From: Actinophytocola sp035634895
Lineage (GTDB): Bacteria; Actinomycetota; Actinomycetes; Mycobacteriales; Pseudonocardiaceae
Direction of reading: 5' to 3'
NCBI RefSeq assembly: GCF_035634895.1
Contig: NZ_DASQCC010000085.1
Location: 31,376-95,375 of the forward strand
Length of the DNA stretch: 64,000 bases
A program made the position numbers and the translations under genes. Shown here piece by piece: positions 16,481 to 25,852 of this stretch. Every line of letters starts with the position of its first letter. Position 1 is the first letter of the stretch. The notes under the pieces are model-generated. The model was not told the origin of the DNA, searched no databases, and saw nothing but the letters and a program-made list of their open reading frames with translations.

Positions 16481-17284
16481 ATGAGCGAGACCGAAGGCCA
16501 GATCGAGGTCGGCCGGCTCTCCGTCGCCTACGTGGCGTCGGGTGCCGGCCAACCTGTGGTGCTTGTCCATGGTGGCGAGAGCAGCCGGCGCCAGTACGAC
16601 CCGTTCCGGCCACTGCTGGGTCCCGGCATCCGGGCCATCGCCTACGACCAGCGCGATGTCGGCGACACCGTGGCCGATCCGGAGCCGTACACCATCTCGA
16701 CCCTGGCGCGGGACTGCGCCGGCCTGATCGAGGCGCTCGGCTACGAACGCGCGCACCTGATGGGTGCCTCACTGGGTGGCGCCATCGCGATGTACGTCGC
16801 GATCGAGCATCCGGAAAGGGTCGCCAGCCTGACGCTGGTCTCCGCGCCGCCGAGCGCGCCGGGCGACGTCGCCGAGAAGATCATCGCGATGAGCCCCGAC
16901 GAGCGGGCGAAGTTCATGCTCGACGCGGTGATCTCACCCGAGGGACAACGCCGTGAGCCGGCTCTGGTGCACCAGGTGCAGTCCCTGCTGCGGGGCTCGG
17001 CGATGCTGAGCGAGCGGCGGCAGGACGCGATCCGGACGCTTGACTGCGCGGACCGGTTGCCCGAGATCACCGCCCCGACCCTGGTGATCAACGGGACGGA
17101 CGACCCGCTGGTGCCGGCCACGACGGCGGAGTTCGTCGCCGGGCAGATCCCCGGGGCGACCCTCGAGCTCATCGACGGCGGTCGTCACGGGCTCACCCTC
17201 GAACAGCGCGAGACGACCGCCGGGCTGGTGCGCCGGTTCGTGCTCGCACACGCACCAGACGAACCAGGAAGGGAGTCGGCATGA
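16481..17284 (+). CDS. alpha/beta hydrolase
   Basis: A 267-residue single-domain hydrolase with the oxyanion motif VVLVHGGE, nucleophile elbow GASLGG (Ser98), the acid in NGTDDPLVP, and histidine in DGGRHGLT. It resembles 3-oxoadipate enol-lactonase/peroxidase-like hydrolases in length and order. The cupin gene downstream overlaps its stop (ATGA), so both are one operon, probably catabolic or detoxifying. The substrate is unknown. Confidence 0.88.
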   Translation: MSETEGQIEVGRLSVAYVASGAGQPVVLVHGGESSRRQYDPFRPLLGPGIRAIAYDQRDVGDTVADPEPYTISTLARDCAGLIEALGYERAHLMGASLGGAIAMYVAIEHPERVASLTLVSAPPSAPGDVAEKIIAMSPDERAKFMLDAVISPEGQRREPALVHQVQSLLRGSAMLSERRQDAIRTLDCADRLPEITAPTLVINGTDDPLVPATTAEFVAGQIPGATLELIDGGRHGLTLEQRETTAGLVRRFVLAHAPDEPGRESA

Positions 17285-17688
17285 CCACGTCGGGCGATGC
17301 GGACGGCCACGAATGGCCGTCGGCGCCGGGAGACACGCTGCTGTTCGAGAACGAGCGGGTGCGGGTGTGGCGGATGACCCTCGAACCCGGCGGGATGTTC
17401 GACTTCCACCAGCACCGCCACGACCATGTCGTGATCTGGCTCGACGGTGGCGTGTCCCAGGGACAGGAGCTCGGCGACCAGGACTGGGGGCTCGTCCAGG
17501 ATGCCGGGCCGGGTTTCGTGCTGTACAAGACGGTCGGCACGGCTGCCCCCATGCGTCCACATCGGATTCGCAACGACGGCGACCGGGCGACCGGGCACGT
17601 GATCGTCGAGCTGCTCGAACCGTCCCCGAGCCGAGAAGAGGAGCCGTGGGTCCACAACGGACACGGCGCCCTGCGGCGGACCTCCTGA
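17281..17688 (+). CDS. small cupin-fold protein
   Basis: A 135-residue single-domain cupin. The first cupin motif is MFDFHQHRHDHVVIWLDG, with metal-binding His residues. The second is weaker, around RPHRIRNDG and GHVIVEL. It is translationally coupled to the hydrolase. Such proteins act as metal-dependent dioxygenases, isomerases or binding proteins; nothing here fixes the substrate. Confidence 0.8.
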   Translation: MTTSGDADGHEWPSAPGDTLLFENERVRVWRMTLEPGGMFDFHQHRHDHVVIWLDGGVSQGQELGDQDWGLVQDAGPGFVLYKTVGTAAPMRPHRIRNDGDRATGHVIVELLEPSPSREEEPWVHNGHGALRRTS

Positions 17689-17704
17689 CCGGGGAGTCCC
17701 GGTC
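17687..17704. terminator. bidirectional hairpin between convergent cupin and TetR genes
   Basis: GACCGGG-GAGT-CCCGGTC gives a perfect 7-bp stem with a 4-base loop. It fills the 17-bp space between the cupin stop and the TetR stop, so it can end transcripts from both sides. Confidence 0.65.
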
Positions 17705-17705
17705 G

Positions 17706-18278
17706 TCAGTCGGTGGCCCGGAGCCCGGCGAGCACGACGTCGACGACACGTTCGGCTTCGGCCCGGCCGAACTCCTGGCCGGCGCCCATCAGGTGCATGT
17801 GCACCGGCCCGGACACCAGCTGCGCGAAGAACACCGGATCCACCGGTTTCAGCTCGCCGCGCTCCGCCGCCGTTTCGAGCCGCTTCCGCACGAGTGCGAC
17901 ACGCCGGTCGAGGACGCCACGCACGGCCCGCCCGACCTGTTGGCGGTCCCGCTCGTGCATCGCGCTCACCAGTGCGCGGCCGTCCGGGGAGTCCAGCCTT
18001 GCCACGAGCGTGAGGAGGAAGGTGACCAGATCCTCCCGGAGGTCACCGCTGTCGTGCAGCGGCACCTCGAGCTCGGCGTGTTCGGCCAGCGCGTCGACGA
18101 TCAGCTCGTCCCGGTCCGGCCAGTTGCGGTAGACGCTCGTCTTGTGCACGCCGGCCCGCTCCGCGACCTCCTCGTACCGGAAGCCGGCGAGCCCGTCGCG
18201 CGCCAGCAGCTCGAGCGTCGCCGCCAGGATCTGCGCACGCACGCGGGCCGTGCGTCCACCCGGCCGGCTGCCACTCAT
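17706..18278 (-). CDS. TetR-family repressor
   Basis: A 190-residue regulator with an N-terminal helix-turn-helix (RYEEVAERAGVHKTSVYRNWPDRDELI) and a ligand-binding domain of typical TetR length. It is divergent from the flavin monooxygenase gene with only 44 bp between the two starts, the classic arrangement for a local repressor controlling the neighbouring gene and itself. Confidence 0.9.
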   Translation of the reverse strand: MSGSRPGGRTARVRAQILAATLELLARDGLAGFRYEEVAERAGVHKTSVYRNWPDRDELIVDALAEHAELEVPLHDSGDLREDLVTFLLTLVARLDSPDGRALVSAMHERDRQQVGRAVRGVLDRRVALVRKRLETAAERGELKPVDPVFFAQLVSGPVHMHLMGAGQEFGRAEAERVVDVVLAGLRATD

Positions 18279-18322
18279 CGGTTTCCCTCCCTCGCGTCGA
18301 ATAGTAGCTTTGAGGAGAAGAC

Positions 18323-19426
18323 ATGAAGGTTCTCGTCTCGGGTGCGGGTGTCGCGGGCCTCTCGGCCGCGGTCAACCTCGGTGTCCGCGGGCACGACGTG
18401 ACCGTCATCGAGCGATCATCACACTTCCGTGTCAACGGTTCTCCCATCGACGTGCGTGGTGACGCCATCGGCATCGCGGACAAGATGGGCCTGCTCGGCG
18501 GGATCCGCGACCAGCGGCTCCGGATGAGCGAGCTGGGGGTCTTCGTCGACGCCGACGGATCGGTGCTGGCACCGCTGCCGCTGCGGGAGACCAGCGACTC
18601 CGACGAGGACATCGAGATCGCCCGCGAGGACCTCGCGAACCTGCTCGTCGAGGCGCTGCCGGCGACGGCGACCGTCCGCTTCCGTGACTCCGTGGTGGAG
18701 CTCACCGACGACGGCGAGGGTGTCGACGTGCGGTTCCTCTCGGGCGGGGCCGAGCGGTTCGACCTGGTCGTCGGCGCCGACGGCCTGCACTCGGCGGTCC
18801 GGCGCCTGGTCTTCGGCCCCGAGGCGCGGTTCACCCGGCACCTGGGCTGCTACGCGGCGATCGCCGACCTGCCGGGCGCGGCCGGGGACGACGGCCAGCC
18901 CAACCCCGCCTACAACTTCCCCGGCCACCTGGCGAGCATCATGCGCTACCGCGACCGGGCACTCGCCGTCTTCCTGTTCCGCTCGGACCCGATCGACTAC
19001 GACCACCACGATCTGGACGCGCAGAAGAAGATCCTCGCCGACGCGTTCGCCGGACACGACGAATGGCGGATCCCCGAGCTGGTCGCGGCCGCGACCGCCG
19101 ACCCGGAGCTGTACTTCGACTCCGCGAGCCAGATCCACATGCCGGCATGGCACCGCGGTCGCGTGGTACTCGTCGGCGACGCCGCCCATGCCGCCTCGGG
19201 CCTCTCCGGCCGCGGCACCTCGCTCGCACTGCTCGGCACGTACTTCCTCGCCGAGGAGCTCGACGAGGGCGACCTCACGGCCGGTTTCGAACGCTACGAG
19301 GCCCGGTTGCGGCCGTACGTGCGGAAGGGCCAGGCGACCGTCGGCTCCGGCGCCGACCTGGTCCTCCCGGCGACCTGGGCGGCGATCGAGGCACGCAACG
19401 AGCGAATCCGGGCCGCCGCGGGCTGA
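18323..19426 (+). CDS. FAD-dependent monooxygenase
   Basis: A 367-residue class A flavoprotein monooxygenase. It has the FAD/NADPH fold VLVSGAGVAGLSAA, a central DLVVGADGLHSAVRR (the GD motif) and VVLVGDAAHAASGLSGRGTSLAL near the C-terminus. The ribosome site GAGGAGAAG precedes the ATG. It is divergently transcribed from the TetR gene and probably repressed by it. Related enzymes hydroxylate aromatic compounds or inactivate antibiotics; the substrate is unknown. Confidence 0.9.
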   Translation: MKVLVSGAGVAGLSAAVNLGVRGHDVTVIERSSHFRVNGSPIDVRGDAIGIADKMGLLGGIRDQRLRMSELGVFVDADGSVLAPLPLRETSDSDEDIEIAREDLANLLVEALPATATVRFRDSVVELTDDGEGVDVRFLSGGAERFDLVVGADGLHSAVRRLVFGPEARFTRHLGCYAAIADLPGAAGDDGQPNPAYNFPGHLASIMRYRDRALAVFLFRSDPIDYDHHDLDAQKKILADAFAGHDEWRIPELVAAATADPELYFDSASQIHMPAWHRGRVVLVGDAAHAASGLSGRGTSLALLGTYFLAEELDEGDLTAGFERYEARLRPYVRKGQATVGSGADLVLPATWAAIEARNERIRAAAG

Positions 19427-19432
19427 GCCGGC

Positions 19433-20266
19433 TCACCCGTGCCGGGGCGGACGCCTTCCCCATGCGGCCACCGCGCCGGCGGAGTAGTCCACGAACGCCG
19501 GGTCCTCGTAGAGCGCCAGCGCTTCGTCGACCTCCTGCCGGGAGAGCAGGCCCGACCCGACGAGGTCCTCGCCCATGCTCAGGAGGGTCAGCCGGTCGAA
19601 TTCCGCCGACTCGGTGGCACCGCGGCACGGCCGCAGCGATCCCTGCAGCCGGATGTCGGCCAGCCCGGCGGCGACCAGCGGGGCGGGCAGAGTGGTCGCC
19701 CACGTCAGGTCCGTCCCGATCTTCTCCGCGAGCAACCGCGAGCGGGCGGCCTTCTGCCGGGCGTGCGCGGGGTGACCACCGATCCCGGGAACGTGGAAGC
19801 CCGCCTCGACCACCAGCCATCCGCCGTCGCCCAGCCAGGAAGCCAGTTTCCGGATCAGTCCGTCCCGGCCGGGCAGGTGTTCCAGCACATGACGAATGTG
19901 GATCAGATCGAACTCGCCGTCCGGCGGCGGGTCGGTGACGACGTCGTGCCGCACCACCTCGACACCTGCCTGCGCGAGCGGTGCCAGGAACCGGGTGTCC
20001 ACGTCGGTCGCCGTGACGTTGGCGGGGCCGACCACGCCGGCCAGCCACGACGCCACCGAACCGGCGCCGGCCCCGACCTCCAGGCACCGCGCGCTAGGGC
20101 CGAGCGGGATCTTCTCCAGGCACCGGATGGTGTCGTCGTCCGAGATCCGCTCCAGTGCGACGAGACGCCGTCGCTCGTCGGACGAACCGGGCGAGAGCAG
20201 TCGCTCGCCATATCGCTCAGGCGGTGTCAAGCGCGTCTCCTCCGATAGCGTGCCGGCCAGACCCAT
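19433..20266 (-). CDS. SAM-dependent methyltransferase, class I
   Basis: A 277-residue protein starting at MGLAGTL (20266); the frame is open far upstream, but the extension is low-complexity antisense of the next gene. It has motif I CLEVGAGAGSVASWL, acidic motif TATDVDTR, and FDLIHIRHVLEHLPG, followed by WLVVEAGF. The final 100 residues are the substrate lid. It is convergent with the monooxygenase, with 6 bp between the stops, and divergent from the lipoprotein gene. Substrate unknown. Confidence 0.85.
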   Translation of the reverse strand: MGLAGTLSEETRLTPPERYGERLLSPGSSDERRRLVALERISDDDTIRCLEKIPLGPSARCLEVGAGAGSVASWLAGVVGPANVTATDVDTRFLAPLAQAGVEVVRHDVVTDPPPDGEFDLIHIRHVLEHLPGRDGLIRKLASWLGDGGWLVVEAGFHVPGIGGHPAHARQKAARSRLLAEKIGTDLTWATTLPAPLVAAGLADIRLQGSLRPCRGATESAEFDRLTLLSMGEDLVGSGLLSRQEVDEALALYEDPAFVDYSAGAVAAWGRRPPRHG

Positions 20267-20408
20267 CGAACCGCCGTGTGACGGCGACAGCCACGGATCA
20301 GCTGTCCGTGGTTGAGCGCAGGACGCATCTCGGTCCGTTGTGAACACGGTCGTGCTTCGGGACGTATTACCGTCGGTGGCCCGTGTCCCCTCCCGATCGA
20401 GGAGCTTC

Positions 20409-21788
20409 ATGCCTGTCCGACGTGTCGGCGTGCTGGTGACGGCCGTGGCCCTGCTCGTGTCCGCCTGCGAGGCCGGCCGCGCGACCGGCTCGGCCGCCGC
20501 GCCCGAGACCGGCGCGCCCGAGACCGGCGCACCCGAGACAACCGCGCCCGAGACCACCGCGCCTGTGCCCCTGACCGCGGTGACCGTCACCGTCCCGGCC
20601 GGGATGGCCGCGGCGCCACTGGACGTGGCGCGGCAGGCGCTCGTGCCGCGGGGATGGACGATGTCGGTGTTCGCCAGGATCCCGGCGGCACGGCTCGAGG
20701 TGTGGACGCCGGACGACGCGCTGCTGGTCTCGGTGCCGCGGGACGGCAGGGTGGTCCGGGTGACCCGGGACGGGCGTCAGTCGGTGTTGCTGGACGGGCT
20801 GAACCAGCCGCACGGGCTGGCCTTCTCGGGTTCGACGCTGTACGTGGCGCAGAGCGACCGCGTGGACGCCTACGCGTACGCGGCGGGTGCGGCGCGGGAT
20901 CCGCGCCCGGTCGTCACGGGCCTGCCCGACGCCAGGAGCCCGGAGCTGGGCGGGCGGTACGCCCACGCGTTGAAGAGTGTCGCCGTCGGCCGGGACGGAT
21001 CGGTCTACGTCTCCGTCGGGTCCACCGGCAACATCTCCGCCGAGGACCGCGCCGCGACGCCGCCCCGGGCGTCGATCCTGCGGGTGCCACCAGGGGGCGG
21101 GAGGCCCGAGCGGTTCGCGGTGGGGGTGCGCAACGGGACCGGGCTGGCGGTCGCCCCGGACGGGGCGGTGTGGACGGCGGTGAACAACCGGGACAACGTC
21201 CAGTACCCGTTCGACCGCCCGTACGGCGACGACTCGGGCTCGTCGAAGGGAAAGGTGATCGAGGAGTACGTGCGTGACCACCCCGTCGAGCCCCTCGCCA
21301 GGCTCACGCCGGGGCGCGACCTTGGCTGGCCGTACTGCAACCCCGACGCCGACACCGATCCCGGCACTGCCGGTAGTGGCAAGGACTTCTCGGACGTGCC
21401 GTTCACCGCGGACGTGCAGACCAACCCGGACGGCGGCAAGCTCGACTGCGCGGCGCTGCCCCGGATCGAACAGTCGCTCGGCGGGCACTCCGCGCCGCTG
21501 GGCCTGTCGTTCGTGGACGGTGGGCTTCCCGGCGAGTACGCCCGCGGCGCGCTACTGGGTGTGCACGGCTCGTGGAACGCGTCCCCGCCCCGCGCGCCGG
21601 AGGTGTCGTTCTTCCCGTGGCAGGACGGCTCGCTGGGCGACCAGCAGACCCTGGTCGGCGGTTTCCAGGCCGCCGACGGCTCCCGGTGGGGCCGCCCGGT
21701 GGCCGCGGTCGCCGGACCGGACGGGGCCGTCTACGTCACCGACGACCAGGCCGGCGCGGTCTACCGGCTGGTCCCACCCGGACGGTGA
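20409..21788 (+). CDS. lipoprotein PQQ-type glucose/sorbosone dehydrogenase-like protein
   Basis: A 459-residue protein. The start at 20409 has a GAGGAG ribosome site and gives a lipoprotein signal ending LLVSAC. A Pro/Glu/Thr repeat linker (APETG/APETT) follows the lipidated Cys. The body is a six-bladed beta-propeller of the GDH/sorbosone dehydrogenase type (LNQPHGLAFSG, YAHALKSVAVG, VRNGTGLAVAPDG, LGLSFVDGG, WNASPPRAPEV). Such proteins oxidise sugars or sorbosone with PQQ; no PQQ genes are visible, so the cofactor would come from elsewhere or activity may be lost. Confidence 0.88.
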   Translation: MPVRRVGVLVTAVALLVSACEAGRATGSAAAPETGAPETGAPETTAPETTAPVPLTAVTVTVPAGMAAAPLDVARQALVPRGWTMSVFARIPAARLEVWTPDDALLVSVPRDGRVVRVTRDGRQSVLLDGLNQPHGLAFSGSTLYVAQSDRVDAYAYAAGAARDPRPVVTGLPDARSPELGGRYAHALKSVAVGRDGSVYVSVGSTGNISAEDRAATPPRASILRVPPGGGRPERFAVGVRNGTGLAVAPDGAVWTAVNNRDNVQYPFDRPYGDDSGSSKGKVIEEYVRDHPVEPLARLTPGRDLGWPYCNPDADTDPGTAGSGKDFSDVPFTADVQTNPDGGKLDCAALPRIEQSLGGHSAPLGLSFVDGGLPGEYARGALLGVHGSWNASPPRAPEVSFFPWQDGSLGDQQTLVGGFQAADGSRWGRPVAAVAGPDGAVYVTDDQAGAVYRLVPPGR

Positions 21789-21865
21789 GCCGGGCGCGCG
21801 ACCTTCCCGCACAATCGTTCGTGGGAACCAGGTTCGTGCCCGACGGGCACTGATCGGCGGCCGTG

Positions 21866-22609
21866 TCACGGGCCGGCGTCGTCGCCCCCGCCGCCCACGT
21901 CCGCGGTGTCCATGCCAGCGGTGTCCACGTCAGCGGTGTCCACGGCGAGGCCGCTGGCCGTCTCCCCGAAGTCGGCCGTGATCCAGCCGGTCGGGAGGGT
22001 GCCGACGAGGCCCGACAGCGCGCCTCGCCGTGGCCGGTTCCGCCGTGGCCGGGAGGCGGCGGCGAGGGTCCGGCCGCCCCGGATGGTGGTGCCCCGCAAC
22101 GTCATCACCCACCAGGCGCCCAGGAGGGTGACGAAGCTGACGGCGATCCCGACCAGCGCGTAGCCCGCGCCGCTGGCGAGCGCCATGATCGCGACGACGG
22201 GTGCGGCCAGCGCGGCGGCCGACCCGACGACGCGGCGTGTCGCGCCGACCCGCAACCGCGCGCCGATCACCCGGGCCGCGACGGGTGGCAACGTGTCGCC
22301 CAGCTCTTCGAGATCCAGCAGCGCGGCTGCCGCGCGGGGCAGGCCGAGCCCGCCGTACACGGCCCGCACGATCGGGTCGAGGTCCGCGGGCGGCGGCTTG
22401 TCGGTCAGCTTGAGGCCGCGGCCACGCACGCGGCGCGCGAGGCCTTCGTCCAGGAGCACGCGCATGGCCCCGCCGAGCGCGCCCCGCGGCCCCCGCCACG
22501 CGTAGGCCAGCTCGATGGTGGTGAAGTCCGCCGGATCACGCCGCGACCACGGCGACGTCAGTACGGCCACCGCTCCCACCAACAGCAGGACCGCGATCAC
22601 GTATGCCAT
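21866..22609 (-). CDS. TIGR04222-type membrane protein
   Basis: A 247-residue protein with an N-terminal helix (YVIAVLLLVGAVAVL), the TIGR04222-like cytoplasmic region beginning TIELAYAWRGPRGALGGAM...L, and two central membrane helices (AALAAPVVAIMALASG and ALVGIAVSFVTLLGAWW). The tail has five-residue repeats VDTAD/VDTAG/MDTAD encoded by three 15-bp DNA repeats. The function of the family is unknown. It is convergent with the sorbosone dehydrogenase-like gene. Confidence 0.75.
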   Translation of the reverse strand: MAYVIAVLLLVGAVAVLTSPWSRRDPADFTTIELAYAWRGPRGALGGAMRVLLDEGLARRVRGRGLKLTDKPPPADLDPIVRAVYGGLGLPRAAAALLDLEELGDTLPPVAARVIGARLRVGATRRVVGSAAALAAPVVAIMALASGAGYALVGIAVSFVTLLGAWWVMTLRGTTIRGGRTLAAASRPRRNRPRRGALSGLVGTLPTGWITADFGETASGLAVDTADVDTAGMDTADVGGGGDDAGP

Positions 22610-22690
22610 GCGGCAAGTGTGCGATCAGGGCCGCGCGACACGCGGGATTTCGCGCGTGCCGATGCCCAAGTGTGAGCTGCCCGGCAGTGG

Positions 22691-25060
22691 TCATCGGCCG
22701 GGGGTCAGGGTGACCGACTGCCCCGGACGCAGTGTGATGGTCCGCCGCCAGCTGCTCGAACGCACTTCGGTGGCGGTGCCGCCGACACTGCGTACCGTCG
22801 CCCGGGTCGCCCTGCCGTCCCGCCACGTGAGGTCGACCTCGAAACCGCCGCGCGCGCCGACTCCGGTGACCGACCCCTTCGCAGCCCAGGCGTGGGGGAG
22901 CGCAGGCAGCAGTTCGATCACGCCGGGACGGGAGTAGAGCAGCATCTCCAGGGCCGCGGCCGCGCCGCCCAGGTTCGCGTCGATCTGGAAGATCGTGTAG
23001 CTGCCCTGGCTGTACATGTCGAAGAGGTTCGCCGACGTGCCGTTGCCGTTGTTCATCGAGGGCCGCAGCACGGTCAGGAACAGCTGGTAGGCGCGGTCGG
23101 CGTCCTTGAGCCGCGACCAGCACAGCGAGCGCCACGCGCATGCCCAGCCGAAGCTGTCCATGCCGCGGGCGACCAGCAGCTCGCGCACGCCGTCGAGCAG
23201 CTCCGCCGGGCTGGTGTCGGCGGCGATCCGGTCGCCGGGGAAGAACCCGACCAGCGGGGACAGGTGCCGGTGCGTGGTCTCGCCCAGGTTGTCCGGGGTC
23301 ATCCATTCCTCGAGCCAGCCGGTCTTCGGACTGACGCGGGGCAGGTACAGCTTCGCCTGCATCCGCTGGAGCTCCGCCGCGAGGCCGGCGTCCCGCCCGA
23401 GCCGCTCGCTGGCGATCCGGAACTGGGCGAACAGGTCCCACGCGAGCTCCTGGGCGTAGGTGTTGCCCCTGGCGTCCGGTCCGTGCTCCGGAGACCACGC
23501 CGTGTCGTCGACGAGCACCTCGCGGGAACCGCCGCCCGGGTCGGTGACGGTCGTGGTGACCAGCCGGGACCGCCAGAACTCGGCCGCGCCCTTGACCACG
23601 GGGTAGATCTTCGCCAGGTACGCGCGGTCCTGGCTGTACTCGTAGTGCCGCCACAGGGTGGCGCACAGCCAGGCGTTGCCGGACGGGTGCCAGACCCAGC
23701 CGCTGCCGCCGTGGATGTTGGTGGAGAACGCGATCGCCCAGCCCGCGAGCTTCCCGCTGCTGTTGCGGAAGCGGTTGCGCGGATCGTTGAACAGCCTGCG
23801 GGTCACGTCCGTCCACACCGGGAGCTGGGACACGCAGTAGTCCGCCAGCGCGACGGCGCACTCGCCGAGACCCGCCGGGCCGGCCAGCCAGTAGTTCATC
23901 TGGACGTTGATGTCCGTGTGGTAGTCCGCGAACCAGTCCGGGGTGTTGTCGTGGATCCACAGCCCCTGCAGGTTCATCGGCAGCCGGTCCCGTGACCCGG
24001 TGATGGTCAGGTACCGGCCGTACCGCACATAGGTGGCCTCCAGTTCGGGGTCGGCCGTGGTCGGATCCGTGTACCGGACAGCGATCCGCGACCACGTGTC
24101 CAGTGCGCGCTGCACCGGTGCGGACGGGCCGAGGTCGATGGTCATCCGGTCGTACAGGCGGCGGTAGTCGCGCACGTGCGTGGCGAGCAGCCGGTCGCCG
24201 GGAACACGGGCCGCGGCGGCGGCCTTCGCCCTGGCGAGTGCCAGCGGGTCGATCCCGGCGTCACGGAAGCTCCGCGCCGCGTCCGGGGAGTAGTCGGTGC
24301 CCCCGCAGATCACCACCACCAGCTCCCGGCAGCCGGCGAACGTGAGCTTGTCGCCGCTGGCCGAGACCGTGCCGCCGACGCCCACGGCGGTGACCGCGGC
24401 CGCGTACCGCAGGCCGTTGGCCAGTGCGCCGGCGAAGCTCGCCTCGTGGGCCGCCGCCGCGGTGGTCTCGTCGTGGGTGCCGAGGAGCGAGACCGAACCG
24501 CTGTGGGTGCCGCCGGTCGCGGTCAGCCGCAGGACGACGACGTCGTCCGGGTGGCTGGCGTAGACCTCACGCCGGTAGTGCGCCCCGCCGATCCGGTAGC
24601 TCGCCGAGACGACGCCGTTGCTGAGGTCGAGCTGTCGCCGGTAGTCCGCGTACGCCTGCGGGGTGTGGCCGGTCACCGCGACCCGCACCTGGGCGAGCAC
24701 GCCGAAGCTGCCGAAGCCGGTCCCGTCGTAGGGGAGCTGGCCGTCGTCGGTGGGCACGTCGTTGCGGCCGCCCGACCAGAACGAGCCGTCGGTCAGGTAC
24801 AGGACGTCGTCGGCGGGGTCGCCCCCGGTCAGCGCTCCCAGGCGCCCGTTCCCGATCGGCAGTCCCTCCCGGATGATCTGGTCCTCGCGGGCAGGCGTGC
24901 GGTACCAGAGCGTCGTGGCCTCGGCGCCGGGGACGAGGTCGGGTTCCACGGGCCGGGCCGGTTCGGCGTGTGCGGCGAACGGCCGCGCGCCGCCGATCGC
25001 GGCGCCGGCGCCGGCGACCCCGGTGAGCCGCAGGAAGTCACGGCGGGAGGGAGCGGACAC
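22691..25060 (-). CDS. exported glycoside hydrolase family 95 protein (alpha-L-fucosidase/galactosidase type)
   Basis: A 789-residue protein with a twin-arginine signal (SRRDFLRLTG) and AHA cleavage region. The N-terminal beta-sandwich (REGLPIGNGRLGAL, YLTDGSFWSGG) and the (alpha/alpha)6 barrel segments NLQGLWIHDNTPDW, YHTDINVQMNYW, NGNGTSANLFDMYS and FQIDANLGGAAAALEM match GH95. It should hydrolyse fucosylated or galactosylated glycans outside the cell. Its promoter is AT-rich and contains an inverted repeat, suggesting sugar-responsive control. Confidence 0.92.
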   Translation of the reverse strand: MSAPSRRDFLRLTGVAGAGAAIGGARPFAAHAEPARPVEPDLVPGAEATTLWYRTPAREDQIIREGLPIGNGRLGALTGGDPADDVLYLTDGSFWSGGRNDVPTDDGQLPYDGTGFGSFGVLAQVRVAVTGHTPQAYADYRRQLDLSNGVVSASYRIGGAHYRREVYASHPDDVVVLRLTATGGTHSGSVSLLGTHDETTAAAAHEASFAGALANGLRYAAAVTAVGVGGTVSASGDKLTFAGCRELVVVICGGTDYSPDAARSFRDAGIDPLALARAKAAAAARVPGDRLLATHVRDYRRLYDRMTIDLGPSAPVQRALDTWSRIAVRYTDPTTADPELEATYVRYGRYLTITGSRDRLPMNLQGLWIHDNTPDWFADYHTDINVQMNYWLAGPAGLGECAVALADYCVSQLPVWTDVTRRLFNDPRNRFRNSSGKLAGWAIAFSTNIHGGSGWVWHPSGNAWLCATLWRHYEYSQDRAYLAKIYPVVKGAAEFWRSRLVTTTVTDPGGGSREVLVDDTAWSPEHGPDARGNTYAQELAWDLFAQFRIASERLGRDAGLAAELQRMQAKLYLPRVSPKTGWLEEWMTPDNLGETTHRHLSPLVGFFPGDRIAADTSPAELLDGVRELLVARGMDSFGWACAWRSLCWSRLKDADRAYQLFLTVLRPSMNNGNGTSANLFDMYSQGSYTIFQIDANLGGAAAALEMLLYSRPGVIELLPALPHAWAAKGSVTGVGARGGFEVDLTWRDGRATRATVRSVGGTATEVRSSSWRRTITLRPGQSVTLTPGR

Positions 25061-25096
25061 GGATGGTCCCCTTTCGACGCAAACATCGGACGTTTG

Positions 25097-25127
25097 GACA
25101 ATAAATTCGATAATTAGTAATTGTCAA
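25097..25127 (-). promoter_or_regulatory. candidate promoter/operator of the GH95 gene
   Basis: In an unusually AT-rich patch, the leftward strand reads TTGACA (25127-25122), 17 bases, TTATTG (25104-25099), a reasonable sigma-70-like promoter. An inverted repeat GACAAT-N17-ATTGTC (25097-25125) spans it and could be an operator. Confidence 0.5.
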
Positions 25128-25135
25128 CAACGGCC

Positions 25136-25166
25136 TTGACCTTGACACCGTGACAAGGTCTTCACT
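25136..25166 (+). promoter_or_regulatory. MerR-type promoter with 19-bp spacer and dyad
   Basis: TTGACC (25136-25141) and TTCACT (25161-25166) are separated by 19 bp, the over-long spacer typical of MerR-activated promoters. A near-perfect dyad with arms ACCTTG and CAAGGT covers 25139-25159. It sits just before the HEAT/MerR operon. Transcription would start at or next to the GTG at 25169, making the first gene possibly leaderless. Confidence 0.7.
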
Positions 25167-25168
25167 GG

Positions 25169-25849
25169 GTGCAGGAGGTGGTCCCCGTCAACACGACACA
25201 CCCGAACTCACCGGACACCCGCCTGCTGGCGGCGTTGTCGGCCGACAGCTCGTCGACGCGGCTCCAGGCGGTGCTCATGGTCGGCACGCATCCCGACGAG
25301 TCCGTCGTCGACGCACTCGTGGCCCGGTGCGCGGTCGAGCCGGACTTCTTCGTGCGCGACATGCTGACCTGGGCACTGACCCGCCTGCCGGTGGAGGTCA
25401 CGGTGCCGAGGCTCCGCGCGGAGCTGCGGTCCGCGCACGCTCAGGCCAGAAGCCAGGCGTTGCACACATTGTCCAAGATCGGGGACCCGAGCGCGTGGCC
25501 CGCGATCACGCCGTCGTTGCTGGGCGACGCCGACGACGAGGTCGCGCGCAGCGCGTGGCGGGCAGCCGTCGTCCTTGTGCCACAAGGGGAACGGCTCCGG
25601 CTGGCCGAACAGCTCGCCGCGCGGCTCGGCCACGGCGACCGGGCCGTGCGGCTGAGCCTCAGCCAGGCGCTCGTCGCCCTGGGCGAGGTGATCGAGCCGG
25701 TCCTGCGGACGGCGCTGGCGAGTGCCGACCCGCGGGTGCGTGCGCATGCCCGCGCCACGGCGGGGCTCCTCCGCGACCCGGACGCCGGTTTCGACCTGGC
25801 CGTCGACGAGGCGACCCGGATCCTCGTGCTCGGCCCGGAACAGGGCTGA
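25169..25849 (+). CDS. HEAT-repeat protein co-transcribed with a MerR regulator
   Basis: A 226-residue all-helical protein of HEAT/PBS-lyase-type repeats (for example STRLQAVLMVGTHPDESVVDALV, ARSQALHTLSKIGDP, VRLSLSQALVALG, VRAHARATAGLLRDP). The start is uncertain: GTG 25169 is directly at the predicted transcription start; an AGGAGG at 25173-25178 has no good start at normal spacing. It ends 3 bp before the MerR gene, and its repeats resemble those in the MerR protein's C-terminus, so the two may work together. No enzymatic motif is seen. Confidence 0.8.
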   Translation: MQEVVPVNTTHPNSPDTRLLAALSADSSSTRLQAVLMVGTHPDESVVDALVARCAVEPDFFVRDMLTWALTRLPVEVTVPRLRAELRSAHAQARSQALHTLSKIGDPSAWPAITPSLLGDADDEVARSAWRAAVVLVPQGERLRLAEQLAARLGHGDRAVRLSLSQALVALGEVIEPVLRTALASADPRVRAHARATAGLLRDPDAGFDLAVDEATRILVLGPEQG

Positions 25850-25852
25850 CCG

